Below the pieces are notes generated by a model, which was given only the letters and a program-made list of their open reading frames with translations, had not been told where the DNA came from and made no database searches. From Methylobacterium sp. Leaf104 (GTDB taxonomy: Bacteria > Pseudomonadota > Alphaproteobacteria > Rhizobiales > Beijerinckiaceae), in contig NZ_LMMZ01000012.1 in assembly GCF_001422885.1 (NCBI RefSeq), forward strand, positions 436,388 through 500,387: a stretch of 64,000 bases of DNA. The letters run 5' to 3'. Shown here piece after piece: positions 57,725-64,000 of the stretch. Position 1 is the first letter of the stretch; each line of letters opens with the position of its first letter. A program made the translations under genes and the position numbers.

Positions 57725-57867
57725 ATCTGTTGTCTCGGCGTCCCAAACCGAGATCCGAACGGCGACGTCCTGGGCTCGACGGCCCGCCGCCGGTCGCGAG
57801 AGACCTCGGGCCGGACGCAGATCCGGACAGCCGGACCCAGCGCCCGGACCTGTGCCGGAATCCCGGC

Positions 57868-60800
57868 TCAGGCCGCCGCGGGCGCTTCGCCGGCGGCGCG
57901 CTCCCGGGCGAGCTTGACCACGCTGACCTGATCGACCTTGCCGGTCCCGAGCATGGGCACGCGCTCCAGCACCACCACCTCGGCGGGAATCGCGATCTCC
58001 GGCGCGCCCTTGCCCTTGGCGAAGCTGTGGTAGGCGGCCCGGGTCGCGTCCTTGGCCTCCGTAAACAGGACCAGCCGCTCGCCCTTGCGGGCATCCGGCA
58101 CGGCGGCGACGGCGCTGGGCGTGTCCGGCCACAGCTCGGCCGCGATCGCCTCGACGCTCGCGAGCGACACCATCTCGCCGGCGATCTTGGCGAAGCGCTT
58201 GGCCCGGCCCTTGATGGTGACGAAGCCCTGGGCGTCGACGGCGACGATGTCGCCCGTATCGTGCCAGCCCTCGGGGGGCGCCTCGATGCTGCCGGGGCGC
58301 TCGGGCCGCAGGTAGCCCAGCATGATGTTGGGTCCGCGCAGGACCAGGCGCCCGCCCTCCTCGATGCCCGGCACCGGCTCCAGGCGCCATTCCTGGCCCG
58401 GCAGGAGTCGGCCGACCGTGCCGAAGCGGTTGAACATCGGCGTGTTGAGGGCGACCACCGGTCCGCATTCCGTGACGCCGTAGCCCTCGAGGATGCGCAG
58501 GCCGAACTTCTCGCCCCAGGTCTTGCGGGTGGAATCCTTCACCGCTTCGGCGCCGGCCACGACGTAGCGCAGGGAACGCAGGTCGTAGGAATGGGCGGTC
58601 TTGGCATAGCCCGACAGGAAGGTGTCGGTGCCGAACAGGACGGTGGCGTTGGAGCCGTAGATGAGCTCCGGCACGATCCGGTAATGGAGCGGCGAGGGAT
58701 AGAGGTAGACCGGAACCCCGGAGACCAGGGGCAGCACCAGGCCCGCCGTCAGGCCGAAGGCGTGGAACACCGGCAGCACGTTGAACACCTTGTCGGTCGG
58801 CCCGAAATCGATCCGGGCGGCCACTTGCGCTGTGTTGGCGAGCATGTTGCGGTTGGCCAGAACCACGCCCTTGGGCGCCCCCTCCGAGCCGGAGGTGAAC
58901 AGGATCGCGGCCGGGTCGTCCCCGCGCCGGGCCACCAGGGGGGCGCGCTTGGCGAGGAAGCCCCGGAGCTTGTCGCCCGTGGTGATCCCGGCGCGGATGT
59001 CCTCGAGATAGACCAGGGTGACGGCGCCCTTGATGGCCTCGACGAGGGCGCCGAGCCGGCCCTTCTCGATGAAGGCGCGGGAGGTCAGGACGGTGTCGAC
59101 CTCGGCCGTTCTGCAGGCCGATAGGATGTTGGCGGCTCCCGCCGAGAAGTTGATCATCGCCGGCACCCGTCCGGCCGAGGCCAGGGCGAACAGGGTGACG
59201 GCCGCGCCGTTGGCGTTCGGCAGCATCACGCCGAGCGGCTTGCCCGGGGCGCCGAGCCCCTGCAGCTTGCGACCCAGGATGTTGGCGCCCATCACCAGAC
59301 GGGAGAAGCTCAAGGAACCGGTGGGATCCTCGACGGCCGTGCGGCGCCAGCCGTGGCGGTCGCCCGCCTCGATCAGGGCCTGCATCAGACCGCGGTCGAT
59401 ATCCGTGGTGCGGAAGACGAGATCGGACATGATTCCGTAGAGCGCGGCGCCCGCCGCCTGCCGACGGGCCTTGCCCCGGAGGGCGGGGTCCACGGTAAGG
59501 GCCACCGGCGAAAGGATCGTGACGGTGACCTTCGGCCACCAGCGGCGCTTCACCTGATTCTTCGACAGGCGCGAGAAGACCGTCTTCTCCAGGCCTTCGA
59601 TCTTCACCGGCACCACCATGGCGCCCGACTTGTCGGCGATGAGGCCGGCCCCGTCATACACCTTCATCAGGCTGCCGGTGACGGTGAGCCGCCCCTCGGG
59701 GAAGATGATCAGCGTCTCGCCGTTCTTGACCGCGTTGATCAGGGTGCGGGTGGCCAGCGGCCGGGTCGGGTCCAGCGGCATCGCCTTCGTCACCGCCAGG
59801 AACGGCTTCACCCACCAGCGCTGCGCGATGCCGTGGTCCACGGCGAAGACGGGCTCCTGGTCGAGGAGCGAGAGGGCCAGCGGCGCGTCGAGGAAGGAGA
59901 CGTGATTGAGCGCGATGATGGCGTTCGGGCCGGCCTTCTCGACGTTCTCCAGCCCACGCACCTCCAGGCGGTAGAACGCCCGGAACAGGATCGAGAGGAA
60001 GTCGCGGAACGGGCTCGTCGGCAGGGCGGCGAGGATGATTACGCCCGCCACGAGGTTGAGCACGCCGAGCAGGGCCAGGAGCCCGGCCATCGACCAGCCG
60101 GCACCCTGCAGGGCGGCGAGGCCCAGCGCCCCCGTCACCATGAAGGCGGCGGTGAGCACGTTGACGGCGCCGATGACGCGGGCGCGCTTGTCCTTGTCGG
60201 TCCAGGCCTGCACGGCCGCGAAGGAGGGCACGATGTAGAGGCCGCCCGCCACCGCGAGGCCGAACAGGTCGATCGTGACGCGCAGGCCCGTGCCGGTGGT
60301 GAGGAAGTCCAGGGCCCCCGCGGGATCGCCCGAGACGGGGGGCAGATGCGCCACCGTCCAGGCGAGATCGAGGCCGAAGGCCCCCATCAGCAGGGCGCCG
60401 ACGGGGGTGGGCAGCAGCACGATCCGGCCGCTGGCGAGCCAGGAGGCCAGGCCCGAGCCCACCGCGATGCCGATGGAGAACACCGCGAGCAGGGTCGTCA
60501 CCACGGTCTCGGAGCCGTTGAGGCTCTGGCGCACCAGCACGGGCAGCAGCGACAGGATGACGGCGCCGACCAGCCAGAACCAGCTCACGATGAGCGAGCC
60601 GCGCCACAGCCGGGTGTCGCCCCACAGGTCGCGCAGGAGGGCGCCGGTGGAGCGGGCGACGTTGGGATCGACCCGCAGGGTCGGGGCGGCCTCGCCGGTG
60701 GACGGGATCGCCCGGGCCGAGAGCCAGCACAGGACGGCGAACACCATGATCATCGAGCTGAAGGCCAGCGCGCCGCCGCCCATGGCGGTGGCGAGGCCCG

Positions 60801-61281
60801 CCACGATGGTGCCGAGGAGGATGGCGAGGAAGGTCGCGGCCTCGACCAGCGCGTTGCCGGCGGTGAGCTCGTCCCGGCGCAGGTGGTCCGGCAGGATGCC
60901 GTACTTGATCGGCCCGAACAGGGCCGCGATCGTCCCGAACAGGCCCAGCGCCACGAACAGCACCGGAACGGACTGCATCCAGAAACCCAGCGCGGCGGCG
61001 GCGGCGGCGAAGATCTCGGCGAATTTCAGCCGCTTGGCGATCAGGGCCTTGTCGTAGCGGTCCGCCAGCTGGCCGCCGAGGCCCGAGAGGATGAAGAACG
61101 GGCCGATGAAGACCGCGCCCGCCAGGGTCACCAGCATCGGCGAGCCGCCGCCCTCGCCGCTCACCTTGAACAGGATCAGGAACACCAGGGCGTTCTTGAG
61201 GAAGTTGTCGTTGAAGGCCGAGAAGAACTGGCACCAGAACAGGGGTGCGAACCGGCGCGTCGTCATCAAGGTACGAAACAT
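57868..61281 (-). CDS. aas: Fused lysophospholipid transporter / acyltransferase / acyl-ACP synthetase
   Basis: This 1137-residue protein has three domains. An MFS transporter like LplT spans about 1-410 (FFSAFNDNFLKNALVF). A PlsC acyltransferase spans about 430-630 (NHVSFLD with His460, then FPEGRLT). An AMP-binding acyl-ACP synthetase reaches the end (LFTSGSEGAPKGV, GYGVTECGP, HDTGDIV, KIAGEMVSL). Together they import and reacylate lysophospholipids. GAGGAGACTTCC precedes the ATG. It is divergent from a TetR gene across 211 bases. Confidence 0.93.
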   Translation of the reverse strand: MFRTLMTTRRFAPLFWCQFFSAFNDNFLKNALVFLILFKVSGEGGGSPMLVTLAGAVFIGPFFILSGLGGQLADRYDKALIAKRLKFAEIFAAAAAALGFWMQSVPVLFVALGLFGTIAALFGPIKYGILPDHLRRDELTAGNALVEAATFLAILLGTIVAGLATAMGGGALAFSSMIMVFAVLCWLSARAIPSTGEAAPTLRVDPNVARSTGALLRDLWGDTRLWRGSLIVSWFWLVGAVILSLLPVLVRQSLNGSETVVTTLLAVFSIGIAVGSGLASWLASGRIVLLPTPVGALLMGAFGLDLAWTVAHLPPVSGDPAGALDFLTTGTGLRVTIDLFGLAVAGGLYIVPSFAAVQAWTDKDKRARVIGAVNVLTAAFMVTGALGLAALQGAGWSMAGLLALLGVLNLVAGVIILAALPTSPFRDFLSILFRAFYRLEVRGLENVEKAGPNAIIALNHVSFLDAPLALSLLDQEPVFAVDHGIAQRWWVKPFLAVTKAMPLDPTRPLATRTLINAVKNGETLIIFPEGRLTVTGSLMKVYDGAGLIADKSGAMVVPVKIEGLEKTVFSRLSKNQVKRRWWPKVTVTILSPVALTVDPALRGKARRQAAGAALYGIMSDLVFRTTDIDRGLMQALIEAGDRHGWRRTAVEDPTGSLSFSRLVMGANILGRKLQGLGAPGKPLGVMLPNANGAAVTLFALASAGRVPAMINFSAGAANILSACRTAEVDTVLTSRAFIEKGRLGALVEAIKGAVTLVYLEDIRAGITTGDKLRGFLAKRAPLVARRGDDPAAILFTSGSEGAPKGVVLANRNMLANTAQVAARIDFGPTDKVFNVLPVFHAFGLTAGLVLPLVSGVPVYLYPSPLHYRIVPELIYGSNATVLFGTDTFLSGYAKTAHSYDLRSLRYVVAGAEAVKDSTRKTWGEKFGLRILEGYGVTECGPVVALNTPMFNRFGTVGRLLPGQEWRLEPVPGIEEGGRLVLRGPNIMLGYLRPERPGSIEAPPEGWHDTGDIVAVDAQGFVTIKGRAKRFAKIAGEMVSLASVEAIAAELWPDTPSAVAAVPDARKGERLVLFTEAKDATRAAYHSFAKGKGAPEIAIPAEVVVLERVPMLGTGKVDQVSVVKLARERAAGEAPAAA

Positions 61282-61350
61282 GGAAGTCTCCTCGGACGAC
61301 GCATGACTGCCCGCACGCGGCGGTAGCGTCAAATGGTGAACCGCGCGCTC

Positions 61351-61367
61351 TTTGAACGTTGTTCAAA
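61351..61367. promoter_or_regulatory. Perfect palindrome 1 in the aas/tetR divergent region
   Basis: TTTGAAC (61351-61357), GTT, GTTCAAA (61361-61367) is a perfect 7-3-7 inverted repeat, 70 bases upstream of aas. TetR regulators bind such sites; it is the best operator candidate for aas control. Confidence 0.65.
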
Positions 61368-61401
61368 ACATATCGTCGCCGCAGATCGGGTTCAATGGCG
61401 A

Positions 61402-61420
61402 GATTGCACGGCGTGCAATC
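61402..61420. promoter_or_regulatory. Perfect palindrome 2 in the aas/tetR divergent region
   Basis: GATTGCAC (61402-61409), GGC, GTGCAATC (61413-61420) is a perfect 8-3-8 inverted repeat, 73 bases upstream of the TetR gene. It differs in sequence from palindrome 1, so a second regulator or RNA hairpin is possible. Confidence 0.65.
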
Positions 61421-61492
61421 CTGGCGGCGGCCCCGTGCGGCGGCGCACCGGCACGATCGGTCGGACCCTGAGGCAGCGGAGCGGGATTGGCG

Positions 61493-62119
61493 ATGGCGCG
61501 GGTGGAGAAGCGCGGGACGGGTCCGCGTGGCGAGCATAATCGCGACGAGTTCCTGGCCCTCGTCACGAAGGCGGCGGAGGGCCTGGTCCGCCGCGAGGGT
61601 CTGCGGGGCCTGGGAATGCGGCGACTCGCCAGCACCATCGGCTACGCACCGAATTCGATCTACAACGCGGTCGGCGACCTCGACGCGGTCACGATGCGGG
61701 TCAATGCTCGCACCCTGGCGCGCCTGCAGGCGACCCTTGAGGCGGCGGTGGCCTCCGATGCCGCGCCGCAGGACAAGGCCCTGGCGCTCGCCGATGCCTA
61801 CCTCGCCTTCGTCGCCGCGGACCCGCAGGTCTGGAGCCTCGTCTACGAGCACCAGATCGCCCCGGACAGCGCCTTCCCGGACTGGTACGCCGAGGCCCTG
61901 GGCCAGACGACCGACCTCGTCGCCCGCGTGCTCGCGCCGATGATCCCCGACCCGGACGAGCGCCGCCAGGCGGTGGCCACCCTCTGGGCCGCCCTTCACG
62001 GGCTGGCCTCCCTCTCGACCTCGCGCAAGCTCGCGGTGCTCACCCCGGAATCGCCCCGCGACCTGGCACGCCTGCTGATCCGGCGGTTTCTCGGAGCGCC
62101 GAGCCGGCCGGACGCATGA
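61493..62119 (+). CDS. TetR family transcriptional regulator
   Basis: This 208-residue regulator has an N-terminal helix-turn-helix (GLRGLGMRRLASTIGYAPNSIYNAVGDLDAV, about 38-68). A C-terminal ligand domain is of the WHG type (YLAFVAADPQVWSLVYEHQ). It probably represses the divergent aas gene, sensing a fatty-acyl compound; this is inference from position and the palindromes. ATG at 61493 with GGAG upstream is preferred over a TTG two codons earlier. Confidence 0.9.
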   Translation: MARVEKRGTGPRGEHNRDEFLALVTKAAEGLVRREGLRGLGMRRLASTIGYAPNSIYNAVGDLDAVTMRVNARTLARLQATLEAAVASDAAPQDKALALADAYLAFVAADPQVWSLVYEHQIAPDSAFPDWYAEALGQTTDLVARVLAPMIPDPDERRQAVATLWAALHGLASLSTSRKLAVLTPESPRDLARLLIRRFLGAPSRPDA

Positions 62120-62137
62120 GCGCTGCCGGCCGGAGAC

Positions 62138-62503
62138 TCAGCGCGAGGTTCCGCTGTGGCGGGTGCGCAGGCCCTTGAACAGGGCGGGGTGGGGGTCGTT
62201 GAGGCCACGCGGGGCCGGTGGCTCCGGGCTGCCGGGGTTCGGCCTCGACGGAGCCTCGCGCGCGCCACGCTCCGCCCCCTTCCGCCGGCCGCCCCGGTGC
62301 GCGGCCGCCGTCTCGGTCTCATCCCCAGCGGGCCGGGGCGAGGGAAGGAGCGACAGGACCCCGAAGGCCGCGAGGCAGGCGAGGCCGATGCCGACGGAGT
62401 GCCAGCTCGGTTCCGGCGCGAACATCATCGCGCCGAGCCCGCCCAGGGCGAAGGCGGCGGCGAGGGTGCGCGGAGCGAAGGGATCGATGGTCATCGGGGC
62501 CAT
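62138..62503 (-). CDS. Small membrane protein of unknown function
   Basis: This protein has 121 residues, or 118 if it starts at 62494. It has two hydrophobic segments (TLAAAFALGGLGAMMFA and WHSVGIGLACLAAFGVLSLL) and a long basic, Pro-rich cytoplasmic tail. It converges with the TetR gene with 18 bases between stops. It is not recognised. Confidence 0.6.
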   Translation of the reverse strand: MAPMTIDPFAPRTLAAAFALGGLGAMMFAPEPSWHSVGIGLACLAAFGVLSLLPSPRPAGDETETAAAHRGGRRKGAERGAREAPSRPNPGSPEPPAPRGLNDPHPALFKGLRTRHSGTSR

Positions 62504-62863
62504 CCTGCCGGGAGACGATCACGAACCCGTGAAGCAGACGATTCAATTTGTAGCAGTATCGCGACGCCGAGGACGGCCCGGTGGGGTCGATGTCGTGCCG
62601 ATCGGCATATCCCGAGGGAGCCGAAGGCACTTTCAGAGGGGAACGCCCCCAGAAGAGGGGCCGATATTGGATTGAGGATCGCAGGATGAATTCACGACAT
62701 CGCGGTGCCGTCCGACGGAAGCGGCGCCTGTGCGGACCGGATACTTGCAACCAGAGGTGAATGGGCCGTATTGGCATGCAATATTTTAAGGATTCTCGGC
62801 GAAACCTCGCGTCTTGCCCCGCATCTGAGTCGAGCCAGGGCGGCTTCCCGAACGAGGTCCGTC
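62504..62863. other. Intergenic region upstream of the terminal chemoreceptor
   Basis: This 360-base stretch has no supported gene. It is AT-richer around 62535-62560 and 62770-62800. TATTG-GCATG-CAATA (62769-62783) is a 5-5-5 inverted repeat 81 bases before the chemoreceptor start, near a TATTTTAAG that could be a -10 region. Confidence 0.45.
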
Positions 62864-64000
62864 GTGTCCTTCAAGAATTTGTCCATTCGCGCCCGGCTGA
62901 TCGCGGCCTTCTCGTTGCTGACGCTCTTCGCGGTGGGACTGGGCCTCCTCGGGCTCCTCGGCACGCAGCGCATGCGCGAGCAGAGCGTCGAGATCGAGAC
63001 GAACTGGCTGCCGAGCATCCGGGTCCTGGGCGAGATCGACACCGTCACGGCTCGCATCAGCGCCGTCGTCCTGCGGCACACCCAGGCCACCGATCCGAAG
63101 CTCGCGGCATCGATCGAGGCGGACCTCGTGCGCTTCGACAAAATGCTGGGCGAGCGCCGGGCGGTCTACGAGCCGATGATCGCCACACCGACGGAGCGCG
63201 CCCTCTACGACACCTATCTGCGCGAGGCGGCCAACTTCCTGCCGGTGCGCCAGGCCATCATGGACCTCTCGCGCGCCGGGCAGAAGACCCAGGCCTTCGA
63301 GCTCTACGAGAGCAAGGGCCTGCCGGTGCGCCGCGCCGCGTCGAGCGCCCTCGAGAAGCTCACGGCCCTCAACAACGACGGCGCCACCCAGGCCCAGGCC
63401 CGCAGCAAGGCCATCTTCGAGCAGACCCAGACCTTGGGTCTCGTCGCGATGCTGCTGGCGCTGGCCCTGTCGGCCGCGTCCGCCTTCCTCATCATCCGCG
63501 GCGTCACGCGCGGCATCGGCGCCGTCGTCCGACCCATGCAGGCACTGGCGGGCGGCGATCTCTCCGCGACCATCCCGCATCAGGGCGCCCGGACCGAGAT
63601 CGGCACCATCGCGGACGCCGTTCAGGTGTTCAAGGACGGCCTGATCCGGATGCGGGCTCTGGAGGCGGAGACGGTCCAGGCGCGGGCCGGAGCGGAGGCG
63701 CAGCGCAAGGCGGCGATGCGGGCGATGGCCGAGAGCTTCGAGGGGGCGGTGGGCGGCATCACCGATCAACGGTTCGTCCTTCCTCGACCACCTCGCCCTT
63801 TTCGAGCAGGACCTGATCCGGCGCAGATGCGCCTCCTCGGCGATGGAGCGCTGCACGTCCGCCAGCGAGGCGCCGAACGCGTCGCTCAGGGGCACCAGGG
63901 CGGTTCCTGGCCTGGAACCCGGCCTACCGGAACGCCTGACGCGGCGGCGGAGGCGGAGACGGTCCAGGCGCGGGCCGGAGCGGAGGCGCAGCGCAAGGCG
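62864..64000 (+). CDS. Methyl-accepting chemotaxis protein, partial and internally disrupted
   Basis: This frame runs from a GTG at 62864 to the window edge (379 codons, no stop). Residues 1-300 are a normal chemoreceptor: membrane helix at about 10-30, a four-helix-bundle sensor, a second helix (LGLVAMLLALALSAASAFLI), HAMP (RPMQALAGGDLSATIPHQGA), and the start of the signalling domain (MAESFEGAVGGI). From about 63757 roughly 190 bases unlike any chemoreceptor follow, still in frame. AEAETVQARAGAEAQRKA then repeats exactly. The GTG is chosen because homology begins at once (SFKNLSIRARLIAAF). Confidence 0.8.
   Translation, partial: MSFKNLSIRARLIAAFSLLTLFAVGLGLLGLLGTQRMREQSVEIETNWLPSIRVLGEIDTVTARISAVVLRHTQATDPKLAASIEADLVRFDKMLGERRAVYEPMIATPTERALYDTYLREAANFLPVRQAIMDLSRAGQKTQAFELYESKGLPVRRAASSALEKLTALNNDGATQAQARSKAIFEQTQTLGLVAMLLALALSAASAFLIIRGVTRGIGAVVRPMQALAGGDLSATIPHQGARTEIGTIADAVQVFKDGLIRMRALEAETVQARAGAEAQRKAAMRAMAESFEGAVGGITDQRFVLPRPPRPFRAGPDPAQMRLLGDGALHVRQRGAERVAQGHQGGSWPGTRPTGTPDAAAEAETVQARAGAEAQRKA
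63661..64000. repeat. 52-bp direct repeat, 288-bp period, inside the terminal chemoreceptor
   Basis: Bases 63661-63712 recur exactly at 63949-64000 and are cut by the window edge, so the true repeat may be longer. The offset of 288 bases is a multiple of three and keeps the frame. The middle (about 63757-63945) does not resemble receptor sequence. Confidence 0.9.

Noticed and set aside
59353..61326. A 657-codon plus-strand open frame
   Set aside because: It is antisense to the aas fusion gene, with composition typical of a shadow frame.

Overview
The window is a 64 kb stretch of GC-rich chromosomal DNA (third codon positions almost all G or C) from an alphaproteobacterium of the order Hyphomicrobiales (Rhizobiales). 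It most probably belongs to Methylobacterium or a close relative. The grounds are a 557-residue formate-tetrahydrofolate ligase of the methylotroph FtfL type, the paired RHH regulator and PHB depolymerase, a C4-type 5-aminolevulinate synthase (HemA), UPF0262 and DUF2948 beside hisD, a TipF-like protein, and many small lineage-specific exported proteins. No tRNA, rRNA, CRISPR array, transposase, integrase or prophage was seen. The right edge cuts through a chemoreceptor gene.

Layout. 1-2.9 kb: dnaQ, an RHH regulator with palindromes in its leader, and a PHB-depolymerase-type esterase. 2.9-12 kb (minus strand): a long, tightly coupled run of MoxR ATPase, DUF58, DUF4381-like, two von Willebrand A proteins, a TPR protein and a BatD-like protein, followed by a class A beta-lactamase, a small exported protein and panC. 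12-20 kb: a Cys/Met-rich small exported protein, a fluoroacetate-dehalogenase-like hydrolase with a complete active site, a chemoreceptor, pyrE, mgtC, an SDR and an NlpC/P60 protein. 19.4-25.8 kb: the alphaproteobacterial murA-DUF2948-hisD-UPF0262-phosphatase neighbourhood, split by a plus-strand glycosyltransferase and a small exported protein. 26-33.5 kb: hemA facing tspO, a trans-sulfuration enzyme with a hairpin against its start codon, and divergent periplasmic-glucan genes (mdoH/mdoG).

33.6-43 kb: tex, a DUF4337 protein, the sulfate importer operon sbp-cysT-cysW-cysA with a perfect palindrome upstream, then a sparsely coding region with a 26-residue hydrophobic peptide, an isolated NepR-like anti-sigma factor and a small AT-richer gene. 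43-52 kb: a two-subunit molybdenum hydroxylase (IorAB type), the AFG1/ZapE ATPase, a GNAT protein, small proteins, a spermidine-synthase-like protein, ftfL and a heavy-metal-associated domain protein. 52-56 kb: a motility module of TipF-like degenerate EAL protein, HAD phosphatase, CheZ and CheY. 56-64 kb: bioF, two coupled small genes, a three-domain LplT-PlsC-acyl-ACP synthetase protein divergent from a TetR regulator with two perfect palindromes between them, and a chemoreceptor interrupted by foreign-looking sequence and a 52-bp direct repeat.

Functional themes are cell-envelope maintenance (Bat/MoxR with beta-lactamase, murA, osmoregulated glucans, lysophospholipid recycling), C1 and tetrapyrrole metabolism, sulfur acquisition, and chemotaxis. 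All assignments come from reading motifs and context; no database search was run.
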